In this document: in pieces, positions 52,109 through 62,137 of the stretch
How positions within the stretch are numbered: the first letter of the stretch is position 1
How the letters are laid out: each line of letters starts with the position of its first letter
Source of the DNA: Microbacterium testaceum StLB037
GTDB taxonomy: Bacteria; Actinomycetota; Actinomycetes; Actinomycetales; Microbacteriaceae
NCBI RefSeq assembly: GCF_900104345.1
Contig: NZ_FNJN01000007.1
Span: 1 to 64,000, forward strand
Direction of reading: 5' to 3'
DNA: 64,000 nt
Program-made: the position numbers and the translations under genes
The notes under the pieces: generated by a model
Seen by the model: only the letters and a program-made list of their open reading frames with translations
Databases searched by the model: none
What the model was told of the DNA's origin: nothing

Positions 52109-52897
52109 TCAGCGCGGAGCGACGGCCTCCCACGCCACGCCCACCTCGCCGAGTCTCCACCGCTCGCGGCGCAGCAGGGGCCACCCCGCGTCCGCCACGG
52201 CCCGCATCGCCGTGCGCCAGCGGTGGACCGGCCCGAACGGGGCGACCACCGCAGCGCGGGTCCACTCCCGATCGAGGGATGCCACGAACTCGTGCACGCG
52301 CTCGCCCTCGACGTTGCGGTGGATCAGGGCCTTCGGCAGACGTTCGGCGGCGATCGCGGGGGAGTCGAGCTCGGCGAGACGCAGCGAGATGGTGAGGCTG
52401 CGGGGAACGGCATCCACCCCCACCTCGGCCCAGGTCGCGATGCGACCGATCTCATCGCAGGTGCCCTCGACCAGGATGCCGTCCGGCTGCAGCCGCGCGC
52501 ACATGCGGCCCCAGGCGTCGGCGACGTCGCCCTCGTCGTACTGCCGCAGGACGTTCATGGCGCGGATGACCGCGGGACGACGGCTCCCGGGCAGCGGCAC
52601 CTCGAACCCGCCGCGCGCGAAGGACACGCCCTCGACGCCGACGGCCTGCTCGCGCGCCCGGGCGACGCGGTCGGGGTCGATCTCGAGACCGAGGACCTCG
52701 GCATCCGGTCGCTGACTGCGCAGACGGGCGAGAAGCTCGAGGGGTGTCACGGCGCTGGCTCCGAAGCCCAGGTCGACGACGAGGGGGTCATCGGCGCGGC
52801 GGAGGACGGGGTGACGGGCGATCCAGCGATCGATCCGGCGGAGGCGGTTGACCCCGGTCGTGCCGCGCGTGGGCCGGCCGACGGGGGAGGGGGTCAC
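52109..52897 (-). CDS. SAM-dependent class I methyltransferase
   Basis: A 262-residue protein with a Rossmann-type SAM site: LVVDLGFGASAVTPLELL (motif I), VLGLEIDPDRVARA (acidic loop) and AVIRAMNVLRQY, followed by LQPDGILVEGTCDE. The substrate cannot be predicted. GTG start, with CAAAAT six bases upstream as a weak -10. It converges on the FUSC gene, three bases apart. Confidence 0.8.
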   Translation of the reverse strand: MTPSPVGRPTRGTTGVNRLRRIDRWIARHPVLRRADDPLVVDLGFGASAVTPLELLARLRSQRPDAEVLGLEIDPDRVARAREQAVGVEGVSFARGGFEVPLPGSRRPAVIRAMNVLRQYDEGDVADAWGRMCARLQPDGILVEGTCDEIGRIATWAEVGVDAVPRSLTISLRLAELDSPAIAAERLPKALIHRNVEGERVHEFVASLDREWTRAAVVAPFGPVHRWRTAMRAVADAGWPLLRRERWRLGEVGVAWEAVAPR

Positions 52898-52947
52898 CCG
52901 AACATTTTGCCAGGCCTCGCGGCCCCGGTCCGCGGCGCTCGTCTCGG

Positions 52948-52953
52948 TAGCAT
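52948..52953 (+). promoter_or_regulatory. -10 TAGCAT of leaderless gpmA
   Basis: TAGCAT, six bases, ATG at 52960. Confidence 0.55.
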
Positions 52954-52959
52954 GGAGTC

Positions 52960-53706
52960 ATGCCTCACACGCTGATCCTCCTCCGCCACGGGCAGAGCGA
53001 GTGGAACAAGACCAACCAGTTCACCGGCTGGGTCGACGTGCGACTCACCGATCAGGGCAAGGCCGAGGCGAAGCGCGGCGGCGAGCTGCTCGCCGAGTCC
53101 GGCGTTCTGCCCGACGTGCTGCACACCTCGGTGCTGAGCCGCGCGATCCAGACGGCCAACCTCGCCCTCGACGCCGCCGACCGCCTCTGGATCCCTGTCA
53201 AGCGGTCGTGGCGCCTCAACGAGCGTCACTACGGCGCTCTGCAGGGCAAGGACAAGGCGCAGACCCTCGAGGAGTTCGGCAACGAACAGTTCATGCTGTG
53301 GCGCCGCTCGTTCGACGTGCCGCCGCCGGCCCTGCCCGCCGACGATCAGTACAGCCAGGTCGGCGACCCCCGCTACGACGGCATCGACGGTGAGGTGCCC
53401 GACACCGAGTCGCTGAAGATCGTCATCGACCGCATGCTGCCCTACTGGCACAGCGACATCGTGCCCGATCTGCAAGCCGGCAAGACGGTGCTCGTCACCG
53501 CGCACGGCAACTCGCTGCGCGGTCTCGTGAAGCACCTCGAGGGCATCAGCGACGCCGACATCGCCGAGCTGAACATCCCCACGGGCATCCCGCTGGTGTA
53601 CCGCCTCGACGACGACATGAAGCCGCTCGGCCCGGGCGAGTACCTCGACCCCGAGGCCGCGGCCGCCGGTGCCGCCGCCGTCGCCGCTCAGGGCAACAAG
53701 CACTGA
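52960..53706 (+). CDS. gpmA: 2,3-Bisphosphoglycerate-dependent phosphoglycerate mutase
   Basis: A 248-residue glycolytic enzyme interconverting 3- and 2-phosphoglycerate. Catalytic His10 in [18 protein letters not shown], substrate blocks [11 protein letters not shown] and FDVPPPAL, and the second His in [10 protein letters not shown]. Length and motifs are canonical. Confidence 0.97.
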   Translation: MPHTLILLRHGQSEWNKTNQFTGWVDVRLTDQGKAEAKRGGELLAESGVLPDVLHTSVLSRAIQTANLALDAADRLWIPVKRSWRLNERHYGALQGKDKAQTLEEFGNEQFMLWRRSFDVPPPALPADDQYSQVGDPRYDGIDGEVPDTESLKIVIDRMLPYWHSDIVPDLQAGKTVLVTAHGNSLRGLVKHLEGISDADIAELNIPTGIPLVYRLDDDMKPLGPGEYLDPEAAAAGAAAVAAQGNKH

Positions 53707-53715
53707 CGCCGGAAC

Positions 53716-53757
53716 AGAAGAGGGGGTGGATGCCGATCGGCATCCACCCCCTCTTCT
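53716..53757. terminator. Perfect 42-base palindrome between convergent gpmA and phoU
   Basis: A fully self-complementary run of 21 + 21 bases (the two halves meet at GCCGATCGGC) between convergent stops, a strong two-way terminator. Each arm contains GGATGCC/GGCATCC. Confidence 0.88.
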
Positions 53758-53769
53758 CGTGTTCTGGGC

Positions 53770-54453
53770 TCAGATGACCGGGCTCGGTTCGTGAGCGGAC
53801 TCGTCGTCGGCGCCCGCCCAGTCGCCCGTCGCGAGGTAGACGACCTTCTTCGCGACCGAGACGGCGTGGTCGGCGAAGCGCTCGTGGTACCGGCTGGCGA
53901 GGGTGGCGTCGACCGTGGCGGTGGCCTCGCCCTTCCAGGAGTCGCCGAGCACCTTCTCGAAGACGCTGACGTGCAGCTCGTCGATGTCGTCGTCGGCGTC
54001 GCGAATGGCCTCGGCGATGCGCAGGTCCTGCGTGCGCAGCAGCTCGGCGAGCTTGCGCGCCACCTCGACGTCGAGCTCGCCCATGCGGGTGAAGGTGCTC
54101 TTCAGGCCCTTGGGGATGGCCCGCTCGGGGAAGCGCGAACGTGCCAGCTGGGCGATGTGCTCGGCCATGTCGCCCATGCGCTCGAGCGAGGCGCTCACGC
54201 GGAGGGCGGTGACGACGATGCGCAGGTCGCGGGCGACGGGCTGCTGGCGGGCGAGGATCTCGATCGCGAGCTCGTCGAGCTCGAAGGCCTTCTCGTCGAT
54301 GACGGCGTCGGCTTCGATGACCTCTTCGGCGAGGGAGACGTCGCTCGTGCCGAAGGCGCGCGTGGCGCGGTCGATCGCGACGGTCACGAGGTCGGCGATT
54401 TCGACCAGTCGGCTCTGAACGTCCTCGAGGGACTGGTGGAATACTTCGCGCAT
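53770..54453 (-). CDS. phoU: Phosphate transport regulator PhoU
   Basis: A 227-residue all-helical protein in two PhoU repeats; the metal-binding-type segments SLERMGDMAEHIA and YHERFADHAVSVAKKV are clear. It transmits the state of the Pst transporter to the sensor kinase so that the Pho response is off when phosphate is ample. ATG at 54453 follows GAGGAAGG. It is divergent from senX3, with the PHO-like repeat in between, and distant from pstSCAB. Confidence 0.95.
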   Translation of the reverse strand: MREVFHQSLEDVQSRLVEIADLVTVAIDRATRAFGTSDVSLAEEVIEADAVIDEKAFELDELAIEILARQQPVARDLRIVVTALRVSASLERMGDMAEHIAQLARSRFPERAIPKGLKSTFTRMGELDVEVARKLAELLRTQDLRIAEAIRDADDDIDELHVSVFEKVLGDSWKGEATATVDATLASRYHERFADHAVSVAKKVVYLATGDWAGADDESAHEPSPVI

Positions 54454-54579
54454 GGCGGGTACCTTCCTCGTCGGCGGCACGGCACATAGGTGTCCCGCAA
54501 CCCTCGGGGATTCTTCCCAGCGAAGGTTAACGAGTGGTGCTGTGACAGTGAATAGTAGCCTCTGCCGCGGCCTGCACGG

Positions 54580-54601
54580 GGGTGAACGGCCGGTGACGCC
54601 C
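54580..54601. promoter_or_regulatory. Weaker PHO-box-like repeat before senX3
   Basis: GGGTGAACGGC is followed directly by CGGTGACGCCC; the first unit is nearly identical to that at pstS, the second is degenerate. A related AAGGTTAACGAG lies near 54523. Probable autoregulation of senX3-regX3 and perhaps phoU. Confidence 0.5.
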
Positions 54602-54613
54602 GGGAGGCGGCTC

Positions 54614-54619
54614 TACGCT
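54614..54619 (+). promoter_or_regulatory. -10 TACGCT of leaderless senX3
   Basis: TACGCT, six bases, ATG at 54626; it lies 12 bases after the PHO-like repeat. Confidence 0.55.
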
Positions 54620-54625
54620 GGGGGC

Positions 54626-55840
54626 ATGGAACAACCGCAGCTCGTGCTGCTCGCGCTCCTCGCAGGACTCCTGGTCGGGGCCGCGGTGGTCGGCCTCGTG
54701 GTCGCAGCCCTCCGCGCTCGCGACCGTTCCCTCGCACAGACCTCCTCGGAGGTGCCCGAGGGCGTGGAGGCCATGCTGGGGGCGATGGACGACCCCGCAT
54801 TCGTCTGCGACACCTCATCGACCGTGCTGGCGCTCTCGCCGGCCGCCGAGGTGTTCGGCGTCCACGCCGGAGAGGTGATCGCCAGCGAAGAGCTCAAGCG
54901 CGTGTCCCGGGTGGCGCGCGACACCGGCTCGGGCATCGCCGAGAACCTGCGCCTGCGCCGCGGCGCCGCTCCCGCCGAACCGCGCCTCGTGGCCGTGCGG
55001 GCCACGCCCATCTCGGCCCGCCTCACCCTTCTCGTCCTGCGCGACATCACCGAGCACGAGCGCGTGGAAGAGATGCGGCGCGACTTCGTGGCCAACACGA
55101 GCCACGAACTGAAGACCCCCGTCGGCGCGGTGAGCCTTCTCGCCGAGGCGATCGAGTCCGCCGCCGACGACCCCGCCCAGGTGCGGCACTTCTCGTCGCG
55201 CCTGCAAGCGGAGGTCACCCGACTGGCTGCGCTCGTCAACCGCATCCTCAGCCTCTCGCGCCTGCAGGCCTCCGACGAGCTGCGCGACGTGCGCGACGTC
55301 TCGATCGACGAGGTCGTCACGGCCGCGGTCGAGGGGTACGCGATCCAGGCGGATGCCGCCCAGGTCACGGTGGTCCGCGGGGGGACGAAGGGCCTGTGGG
55401 TGCGCGGGGAGCCGCAGATCCTCACCGAGGCCGTCGGCAACCTGGTGGCCAACGCCATCGCCTACTCGCCCGTGGGATCGAAGGTCGGAGTGGGCATCAA
55501 GCTCGACGACACGGTCGTCGAGATCGCCGTCACCGACCGCGGGATCGGCATCCCCGAGAGCGACCAGCACCGCGTCTTCGAGCGCTTCTACCGCGCCGAC
55601 CAGGCGCGCTCGCGCCGGACCGGTGGAACGGGACTCGGCCTGTCGATCGTGAAGCACGCCGTCCAGCGCCACGGGGGAGAGGTACGGCTGTGGTCTCGGC
55701 CCGACCGCGGCTCGACCTTCACCATCCGCCTTCCGATGTCGGAAGCTCCCGACCTCGAGAGCGTCCGCCCCAAACCCCGTCGCAAGGGCCGCAAGGGCTC
55801 CGCGACGACCCCCGTACCCGCGAAGGGAGACACCGCATGA
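54626..55840 (+). CDS. senX3: SenX3/PhoR-type phosphate sensor histidine kinase
   Basis: A 404-residue kinase with one N-terminal helix (about 5-28), a PAS-like domain (about 50-150), the phospho-acceptor His in NTSHELKTPVGAVSLL and an ATPase domain with NLVANAIAYSP, DRGIGIPESD and GGTGLGLSIV. The basic C-terminal tail (KPRRKGRKG) is typical. It phosphorylates RegX3 when phosphate is scarce; PhoU and Pst inhibit it. Confidence 0.93.
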   Translation: MEQPQLVLLALLAGLLVGAAVVGLVVAALRARDRSLAQTSSEVPEGVEAMLGAMDDPAFVCDTSSTVLALSPAAEVFGVHAGEVIASEELKRVSRVARDTGSGIAENLRLRRGAAPAEPRLVAVRATPISARLTLLVLRDITEHERVEEMRRDFVANTSHELKTPVGAVSLLAEAIESAADDPAQVRHFSSRLQAEVTRLAALVNRILSLSRLQASDELRDVRDVSIDEVVTAAVEGYAIQADAAQVTVVRGGTKGLWVRGEPQILTEAVGNLVANAIAYSPVGSKVGVGIKLDDTVVEIAVTDRGIGIPESDQHRVFERFYRADQARSRRTGGTGLGLSIVKHAVQRHGGEVRLWSRPDRGSTFTIRLPMSEAPDLESVRPKPRRKGRKGSATTPVPAKGDTA

Positions 55841-56520
55841 CCCGCGTTCTGATCGTCGAGGACGAACCCGATCTGGCCGACCCGCTGGCCTACCTGCTGC
55901 GCCGGGAGGGGTACGAAGTCGAGATCGCCGAGGACGGCGCCCTCGCACTGGTCGCCTTCCGCGAGCGCGGAGCCGACATCCTCCTGCTGGATCTCATGCT
56001 CCCCGGGATGCCGGGGACCGAGGTATGTCGTCAGGTGCGTCTGACCTCGCAGGTGCCGATCATCATGCTCACGGCGAAGGACTCCGAGGTCGATATCGTC
56101 GTCGGTCTCGAACTCGGCGCCGACGACTACGTCACCAAGCCCTACTCGACCCGCGAACTCCTCGCGCGGATGCGCGCCGTGCTGCGCCGCCGCACGCCCG
56201 AGGAGGCCGACCTCGACGACCGGGTCCTGTCGGGCGGGCGCGTCGTGCTGGACATCGACCGTCACACGGTCGCCGTGGACGGTGGCGAGATCAACATCCC
56301 CCTCAAGGAGTTCGAGCTGCTCGAGGTGCTCATGCGCAACGCCGGTCGCGTGCTCACGCGCGGCCAGCTCATCGACCGCGTGTGGGGGACCGACTACTTC
56401 GGCGACACCAAGACCCTCGACGTGCACATCAAGCGCATCCGCTCGCGCATCGAGCAGAACCCGAGCGAGCCGAGCATGCTCGTGACCGTGCGCGGTCTGG
56501 GGTATCGCTTCGAGGCTTGA
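55837..56520 (+). CDS. regX3: RegX3/PhoP-type response regulator
   Basis: A 227-residue OmpR-type regulator. Receiver with Asp52 (LLLDLMLPGMPG) and KPYSTRELLARM; winged helix with LKEFELLEVLMRNAGRVLTR (split by few residues) and TLDVHIKRIRSRIE. It activates the phosphate-starvation genes at PHO boxes; the repeats at 38952 and 54580 are candidate sites. ATG overlaps the senX3 stop. Confidence 0.94.
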   Translation: MTRVLIVEDEPDLADPLAYLLRREGYEVEIAEDGALALVAFRERGADILLLDLMLPGMPGTEVCRQVRLTSQVPIIMLTAKDSEVDIVVGLELGADDYVTKPYSTRELLARMRAVLRRRTPEEADLDDRVLSGGRVVLDIDRHTVAVDGGEINIPLKEFELLEVLMRNAGRVLTRGQLIDRVWGTDYFGDTKTLDVHIKRIRSRIEQNPSEPSMLVTVRGLGYRFEA

Positions 56521-56530
56521 CCCCCGCGGG

Positions 56531-56573
56531 AACGACGAAGGCGCCGACGGAGACCGTCGGCGCCTTCGTCGTT
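56531..56573. terminator. Terminator between convergent regX3 and lpqE
   Basis: A perfect 20-bp stem (56531-56550 with 56554-56573) around a 3-base loop. Confidence 0.85.
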
Positions 56574-56576
56574 CGT

Positions 56577-57137
56577 TCAGGACGCGGGAGTCGCGCTGGG
56601 AGTCGGGGTCGGCGTGGCCGAGGGCGTCGCCGGGATCGAGAACGTGGCCTCGGGGGTCGGTGCCAGGGGAGCGAGGTACTCGAGTGCACCGTCGAGCACG
56701 GGGACCTGGATGAGTGCGCCCTGTCCGTCGCCGGACTGGAAGTACACGGGCACGGTCGAACCGGGCACGGCGTCGATGTCGTCGAGGCGCAGCGGCTCGA
56801 CGTCGTCGGCCAGGTCGCCGAGGCTGAGGGTCCGGTTGGCGGGGACGTTCACCGACGAGCGGACCGCGGTCGAACCTTCGCCGACCTCGAGGCGCAGCGT
56901 GAGCGACTCGGTGGTGTCGTTGACGATGGCCGCGACGAAGTTGCCGGTCGTGCCGTCGTCGTTGGCGACGATCAGCGCGTTGCGCACGTGCAGCGGGCCG
57001 GAGTCGGCCGGCACGTTCACGCCGTCCGACGCGGAGTAATCGATGGTGGTCGCCTGCGGGGCGAGGATGTTGCATCCAGTCGTGCCGAGCACGACAGCGG
57101 CACCCACGGCGATGGACGCGATCAGGCGCGTTTTCAC
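56577..57137 (-). CDS. lpqE: LpqE-like lipoprotein
   Basis: A 186-residue lipoprotein with lipobox GTTGC (Cys about residue 19). An Ig-like beta domain follows, with [19 protein letters not shown] and [10 protein letters not shown]-like [11 protein letters not shown], then a Pro/Thr/Ser/Ala-rich tail. Mycobacterial LpqE is likewise divergent from carD, so synteny supports the name; function is unknown, with some resemblance to copper-chaperone-like lipoproteins. The GTG at 57137 follows GGAGGA. Confidence 0.7.
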   Translation of the reverse strand: MKTRLIASIAVGAAVVLGTTGCNILAPQATTIDYSASDGVNVPADSGPLHVRNALIVANDDGTTGNFVAAIVNDTTESLTLRLEVGEGSTAVRSSVNVPANRTLSLGDLADDVEPLRLDDIDAVPGSTVPVYFQSGDGQGALIQVPVLDGALEYLAPLAPTPEATFSIPATPSATPTPTPSATPAS

Positions 57138-57265
57138 GGATCCTCCAAGATCGACAAACGGCATCCAGATCATCCTACGGGGTCCGCGGTGTCGAGCCGC
57201 CCCCACGCACGCGAGGAGGGGAAGGCTGCGAGGTGGGCGGAACCTTAGCGCATGCGGGCCTGTGG

Positions 57266-57271
57266 TATCCT
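57266..57271 (+). promoter_or_regulatory. -10 TATCCT of carD
   Basis: TATCCT lies 26 bases before the carD ATG; the mRNA carries a short leader with GAAAGGA (57282-57288), so carD is not leaderless. Confidence 0.5.
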
Positions 57272-57297
57272 GGATGTTGCCGAAAGGACATAACTCC

Positions 57298-57780
57298 ATG
57301 CTTTTTGAGGTTGGCGAGACCGTCGTTTACCCGCACCATGGCGCGGCCACGATCATCGAGGTCAAGGAACGCGTTATCAAGGGTGAGACGAAGAAATACC
57401 TGAAGCTCAACGTCACGCAGGGAGACCTCGTCATCGAGGTCCCGGCTGACAACGTCGACCTCGTCGGCGTTCGCGACGTGATCGGCAAAGAGGGTCTCGA
57501 CCGCGTCTTCGAGGTGCTGCGCGCACCCTTCACCGAGGAGCCGACCAACTGGTCGCGTCGCTACAAGGCGAACCTCGAGAAGCTCGCGTCGGGCGACGTG
57601 ATCAAGGTGAGCGAGGTCGTCCGCGACCTGTGGCGCCGCGATCAGGACCGCGGTCTGTCCGCCGGCGAGAAGCGCATGCTGGCCAAGGCCCGTCAGATCC
57701 TCGTCTCCGAGCTCGCTCTGGCCGAGAAGACCGACGAAGACCGTGCGAGCGTCGTGCTCGACGAGGTCCTCGCGTCCTGA
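57298..57780 (+). CDS. carD: CarD family RNA polymerase-binding regulator
   Basis: A 160-residue global regulator. The N-terminal polymerase-interaction domain has [18 protein letters not shown] and KKYLKLNV; the C-terminal DNA-binding part has the conserved Trp in [17 protein letters not shown] and [20 protein letters not shown]. It stabilises open complexes at rRNA and other promoters and is essential in mycobacteria. Confidence 0.96.
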   Translation: MLFEVGETVVYPHHGAATIIEVKERVIKGETKKYLKLNVTQGDLVIEVPADNVDLVGVRDVIGKEGLDRVFEVLRAPFTEEPTNWSRRYKANLEKLASGDVIKVSEVVRDLWRRDQDRGLSAGEKRMLAKARQILVSELALAEKTDEDRASVVLDEVLAS

Positions 57781-57883
57781 CGCCCCGGCGCCGGGACCCC
57801 CGCGCTGACGCCCCGTCCCCGTCGTCGAGAACCGATGACGAGGCCGGGGCTTTCGGCGTTCCGCGGCGCATGACGGGTCGCGC

Positions 57884-57889
57884 TAGCGT
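57884..57889 (+). promoter_or_regulatory. -10 TAGCGT of leaderless ispDF
   Basis: TAGCGT, six bases, GTG at 57896. Confidence 0.5.
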
Positions 57890-57895
57890 GAACGG

Positions 57896-59098
57896 GTGAC
57901 TCTCACCCCCGTTCCCCGTCTCGCGGTCATCGTCGTCGCCGCCGGCTCCGGCACCCGTCTGAAGGGTGGAGCGCCGAAGGCGTTCGTCGGCATCGACGAC
58001 CGGTCGATCCTGCACCACGCCCTGCGCGGTGTGTTCGCGGCGACGACCGCGCAGGTGGTCGTCGTGGTGCCCCCGGGGTACGAGGGCGAGGCGTTGACCG
58101 ATGCGCGGGATGCCGCGGGCGATCGCGCCGATCTCGTCACCGTCGTGGTGGGCGGCGCCACCCGTCAGGAATCGGTCGTCGCGGGCCTCGACGCGCTGTG
58201 GGCCGACGTCGAGATCGTCCTGGTCCACGACGCGGCGCGCGCGCTGACGCCCGCCGCCGTCTTCGACCGTGTGGTCGCGGCGATCGACGCCGGAGCCGCG
58301 GCGGTCATTCCGACGCTCCCCGTGGTGGACACCATCAAGCGGGTCGATGAGGACGGACGCGTGGTCGGACCCGTCGACCGCTCGGAGCTCGCCGCCGCGC
58401 AGACCCCTCAGGGCTTCCTGCGGACCGTGCTCCGATCGGCGCTCGCGTCGGTCGATGTCGACCACACCGACGACGCGGCGGCCGTCGCCGCGGCGGGGCA
58501 TTCCGTGGTCACCGTCGAGGGGGACGCCGTGGCGTTCAAGATCACGACCGGCCCCGACCTCGACCGTGCTCGAGCTCTTCTGCAGGCGATTCCCGCGGCA
58601 TCCCTCGTCCAGGCGCCGGTGCACACGGCCCCGCGCGTGGGGATCGGCACCGACGTGCACGGTTTCGGCGGCGAGGGGACGCTCTGGCTCGCGGGGCTCG
58701 AATGGCCGGGGGAGCAGGCGCTCTCGGGCCACTCCGACGGTGACGCCGTCGCCCACGCGATCGTCGACGCGCTCTTGGCGGCCGCGGGTCTCGGTGACAT
58801 CGGCACGCACTTCGGCACGGACCGGCCCGAATTCGCCGGAGCGCACGCCGCCGCCTTCCTCGCGCACACCGTCGGCCTGCTCGGAGCCGCAGGATGGCGC
58901 ATCGGCAACGTGTCGGTGCAGGTGCAGGCGAACCGCCCGCGCTTCGCGTCGCGTCGCGTCGAGGCCGAGCAGGTGCTGTCGGCCGCCCTCGGCGGTGCGG
59001 CGGTATCGGTGAGCGCCACCACGACGGACGGTCTCGGTTTCACGGGACGCACCGAGGGTGTGGCCGCCTTCGCGACGGCATTGCTCCTGCCGGCCTAG
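57896..59098 (+). CDS. ispDF: Bifunctional IspD-IspF (MEP pathway of isoprenoid synthesis)
   Basis: A 400-residue fusion. IspD (about 1-230): nucleotide loop [28 protein letters not shown] and [10 protein letters not shown]. IspF (about 243-400): metal site [27 protein letters not shown] and GDIGTHF, with [12 protein letters not shown] at the end. It performs steps 3 and 5 of the MEP pathway, with IspE encoded elsewhere. In mycobacteria the two are separate neighbours; fusion is common in Microbacteriaceae. Its stop shares CTAG with the convergent acetyltransferase stop. Confidence 0.95.
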   Translation: MTLTPVPRLAVIVVAAGSGTRLKGGAPKAFVGIDDRSILHHALRGVFAATTAQVVVVVPPGYEGEALTDARDAAGDRADLVTVVVGGATRQESVVAGLDALWADVEIVLVHDAARALTPAAVFDRVVAAIDAGAAAVIPTLPVVDTIKRVDEDGRVVGPVDRSELAAAQTPQGFLRTVLRSALASVDVDHTDDAAAVAAAGHSVVTVEGDAVAFKITTGPDLDRARALLQAIPAASLVQAPVHTAPRVGIGTDVHGFGGEGTLWLAGLEWPGEQALSGHSDGDAVAHAIVDALLAAAGLGDIGTHFGTDRPEFAGAHAAAFLAHTVGLLGAAGWRIGNVSVQVQANRPRFASRRVEAEQVLSAALGGAAVSVSATTTDGLGFTGRTEGVAAFATALLLPA

Positions 59099-59556
59099 AG
59101 CTCGCGCGACATGAAGGTCGAGAGCGGGTCGGGCGCGTAGGGCGCGAACGCCGGGCATTCGACGAAACCCTCGCTGGCGTAGAGGCGTCGCGCGGGCACG
59201 AAGTCGTCGGTGCTCCCGGTCTCGAGCCACAGACTCCGGATGCCGCGCTCCCGTGCATCGTCCATGATGTGCCGCAGGATGGCGCGACCGATCCCCTGGC
59301 CGAGGAAGCCCTCCACGACCCGCATCGACTTCAGCTCGGCCCGGCCCCCGTCGAGGTCCTTGCACGCGCCGATACCGGCGAGCTCGTCGTCCACCCACGC
59401 CGACCACACCGTGACGCCGTCGGCGGCGAGACGGTCCACGTCGAGCGCGTGCACGCTCTCGACGGGTGTGTTCTCGAGCATGCCGGCGAGGTGCGCGGCG
59501 ACGAGAGCGCGCGTGGCGTCTCCGGACAGGTCATCGGGGCGGATCATGAGGGGCAC
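59095..59556 (-). CDS. GNAT family N-acetyltransferase
   Basis: A 153-residue acetyltransferase. The acetyl-CoA loop is [20 protein letters not shown] after the beta-strand [11 protein letters not shown]; the C terminus has [13 protein letters not shown]. Resembles small-molecule or PhnO/YjhQ-like acetyltransferases; substrate unknown. The GTG at 59556 is preceded by TAGGGT at six bases; an internal ATG at 59547 is the alternative. Confidence 0.85.
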   Translation of the reverse strand: MPLMIRPDDLSGDATRALVAAHLAGMLENTPVESVHALDVDRLAADGVTVWSAWVDDELAGIGACKDLDGGRAELKSMRVVEGFLGQGIGRAILRHIMDDARERGIRSLWLETGSTDDFVPARRLYASEGFVECPAFAPYAPDPLSTFMSREL

Positions 59557-59562
59557 TCCCGC

Positions 59563-59568
59563 ACCCTA
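59563..59568 (-). promoter_or_regulatory. -10 TAGGGT of the leaderless acetyltransferase gene
   Basis: On the minus strand TAGGGT, six bases (GCGGGA), GTG at 59556. Confidence 0.5.
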
Positions 59569-59612
59569 ACGACCCCATGTTTCACGCTCGGGTCGCGCGG
59601 GGAGGCGGCCGA

Positions 59613-59618
59613 TAGGCT
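59613..59618 (+). promoter_or_regulatory. -10 TAGGCT of leaderless cysS
   Basis: TAGGCT, six bases, GTG at 59625. Confidence 0.55.
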
Positions 59619-59624
59619 GGGGCG

Positions 59625-61025
59625 GTGACTGTTCGGCTCTACGACACGAAGGCGCAGGCTCTGCGCGACTTCGTCCCCCTCGACCCCTCGAACGTCACGG
59701 TGTACGTCTGCGGGCCGACCGTGCAGTCGGGTCCCCACATCGGTCACGTCCGCGCGGCTCTCGCGTTCGACCTGCTGCGCCGCTGGCTCGCGCACCGCTA
59801 CGGTCGCGTCACCTTCGTGCGCAACGTCACCGACATCGACGACAAGGTCCTCGCCAACGCGCGGGACACCGAGCCGTGGTGGGCTCTCGCCTACCGCATG
59901 GAGCTCGAGTTCTCGCGGGCCTACGAGGCCGTCGGCATCCTTCCCCCGACGTACGAGCCCCGCGCGACCGCTTCGGTGACGCAGATGCAGGAGCTCATCT
60001 CGGAGCTCATCGAGCGCGGTCACGCCTACGCCGCTGCCGGAGACGTGTACTTCGACGTGCGATCGTGGCCCGCCTACGGCGAGCTCACGCGGCAGAGCCT
60101 GGATGCCATGGAGCCGGCCGCCGACGCCGACCCCCGGGGCAAGAGAGACCCGCGCGATTTCGCCCTGTGGAAGGGCGCGAAGCCCGGGGAGCCCGCTTCG
60201 GCGACCTGGGCCTCGCCGTGGGGCGCGGGGCGCCCGGGCTGGCACATCGAGTGCTCGGCGATGTCGCGTCGATACCTGGGGCCCGAGTTCGACATCCACG
60301 GCGGCGGTCTCGACCTGCGCTTCCCCCACCACGAGAACGAGATCGCCCAGTCGACCGCAGCCGGGGACCCGTTCGCCCGGTACTGGGTGCACAACGGTCT
60401 CGTCACGGTCGACGGGCAGAAGATGTCGAAGTCGCTGGGCAACTTCACCCTCGCCTCCGACGTGCTCGACGCTCACGACCCGCTGGTGGTGCGCTACGCC
60501 CTCGCCGCGGCCCACTACCGCTCGAACCTCGACCTCACCGAAGCCTCGTGGGCCGAGGCCGAGGCGGCTCTCGGTCGCATCCGGACCTTCCTCGACCGAG
60601 CCGCTCGCCTCGTGAAGCCGGGATGGACCGAGGCGAAGGAGGGGCTCCCGACGGAGTTCGTCGAAGCGATGAACGACGACCTCTCGGTGCCGCGGGCGCT
60701 GGCGGCGATCCACACGAGCATCCGCTCGGGAAATGCGCTGCTCGACGCCGGCAAGTACGATGAAGCGAAGCAGGACGTCTCGGACGTCTCGCAGATGACG
60801 CTCGTCCTGGGTCTCAACCCTCACTCTTCTCAGTGGGGTGGCACCGGCGGGGGAGCGGAGACCGCCGCTCTGGACGCCCTCGTCCAGACGATGATCACGC
60901 AGCGTGCGCAGGCACGCGCGGACAAGGATTGGGCGGCCGCGGATCGCATTCGAGACGCGATCGCCGCCGCAGGAATCACGCTGGAGGACACTCCGGCCGG
61001 AACGCATTGGAGAATCGATGGCTAA
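59625..61025 (+). CDS. cysS: Cysteinyl-tRNA synthetase
   Basis: A 466-residue class I synthetase. [15 protein letters not shown] holds the zinc Cys and the HIGH motif, GWHIECSAM the second zinc Cys, HHENEIAQS further ligands, and KMSKSLGNF the KMSKS loop. It ends with the usual [14 protein letters not shown]. rlmB starts eight bases before its stop. Confidence 0.97.
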   Translation: MTVRLYDTKAQALRDFVPLDPSNVTVYVCGPTVQSGPHIGHVRAALAFDLLRRWLAHRYGRVTFVRNVTDIDDKVLANARDTEPWWALAYRMELEFSRAYEAVGILPPTYEPRATASVTQMQELISELIERGHAYAAAGDVYFDVRSWPAYGELTRQSLDAMEPAADADPRGKRDPRDFALWKGAKPGEPASATWASPWGAGRPGWHIECSAMSRRYLGPEFDIHGGGLDLRFPHHENEIAQSTAAGDPFARYWVHNGLVTVDGQKMSKSLGNFTLASDVLDAHDPLVVRYALAAAHYRSNLDLTEASWAEAEAALGRIRTFLDRAARLVKPGWTEAKEGLPTEFVEAMNDDLSVPRALAAIHTSIRSGNALLDAGKYDEAKQDVSDVSQMTLVLGLNPHSSQWGGTGGGAETAALDALVQTMITQRAQARADKDWAAADRIRDAIAAAGITLEDTPAGTHWRIDG

Positions 61026-62016
61026 GCCTGGACGCCCGGGAGCACGCAACCCCGGCAAGAAGAAGGGCCCCCTAAAGGGGACCGGCGGCCACGTCCGCAA
61101 GGGACTCGAGGGTCGCGGACCGACCCCCAAGGCCGAGGACCGCGCCTGGCACCCCGCGGGCAAGCGCAAGGCCGCCCAGGAGCGCTACGCCGCCGCCGGC
61201 GGCAAGGCGAAGCCGGGCGTGCGCGCCGTCGGCAGCAACCCGAACCGCAAGAGCCCCAAGGCGGCCGACGACACCGAGACGGTCACCGGTCGCAACTCGG
61301 TGCTCGAAGCGCTCCGCGCGAAGATCCCCGCCACGGCGATGTACGTCGCCCAGCGCATCGAGATGGACGACCGCGTCAAAGAGATGCTGTCGATGGCGAC
61401 CAACCGCGGCATCCCCGTGCTCGAGGTCACCCGCCCCGAGCTGGACCGCATGGCCGGCTTCGACGGCGTGCACCAGGGCGTCGCCCTCAAGGTGCCCCCG
61501 TACGCCTACGCCCACCCGCAGGACCTGCTCGAGCAGATCATCGACAAGGGCCAGGTGCCCCTGCTCGTCGCGCTCGACGGCGTCACCGACCCCCGCAACC
61601 TCGGCGCGATCATCCGCTCGACGGGCGCGTTCGGCGGTCAGGGGCTGATCATCCCGCAGCGTCGCTCGGCGAGCGTCAACTCCGCCGCGTGGAAGACCAG
61701 CGCCGGGGCCGCCGCCCGCATCCCCGTCGCCCTGGCGGCCAACCTGACGGCCACGCTGAAGGAGTTCAAGAAGCAGGGTGTCTTCGTGCTCGGCCTCGAC
61801 GGCGACGGCGACGTCTCGCTGCCTGCCCTCGAGCTCGCGGATCGTCCCGTCGTGATCGTCGTCGGCTCGGAGGGCAAGGGCCTGTCGCGCCTGGTCACCG
61901 AGACCTGCGACCAGGTCGTGTCGATCCCGATCTCGGCCGTGACCGAGTCGCTCAACGCCGGCATCGCGGCATCCGTCGCCCTCTACCAGGTGTCGACGCT
62001 GCGCGCGGCTCGGTGA
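61018..62016 (+). CDS. rlmB: 23S rRNA 2'-O-methyltransferase RlmB (SpoU family)
   Basis: A 332-residue SPOUT methyltransferase that modifies G2251-type positions in 23S rRNA. A basic Gly/Lys/Arg-rich extension (about 1-85) typical of actinobacteria precedes the RNA-binding domain ([12 protein letters not shown]). The SpoU knot has [30 protein letters not shown] and [19 protein letters not shown]. In mycobacteria the orthologue also follows cysS. Confidence 0.94.
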   Translation: MAKPGRPGARNPGKKKGPLKGTGGHVRKGLEGRGPTPKAEDRAWHPAGKRKAAQERYAAAGGKAKPGVRAVGSNPNRKSPKAADDTETVTGRNSVLEALRAKIPATAMYVAQRIEMDDRVKEMLSMATNRGIPVLEVTRPELDRMAGFDGVHQGVALKVPPYAYAHPQDLLEQIIDKGQVPLLVALDGVTDPRNLGAIIRSTGAFGGQGLIIPQRRSASVNSAAWKTSAGAAARIPVALAANLTATLKEFKKQGVFVLGLDGDGDVSLPALELADRPVVIVVGSEGKGLSRLVTETCDQVVSIPISAVTESLNAGIAASVALYQVSTLRAAR

Positions 62017-62137
62017 GCTCCACGATCCTGCTCTGAAAGCCCGACGAACACGCCGGGTCGCATTGCCCGGGCGCCCCGATCACGGCACGCTGGAGGAGGA
62101 CGTGGTTCCGTCCAGCAGACTGACGAAAGGAACGCCC

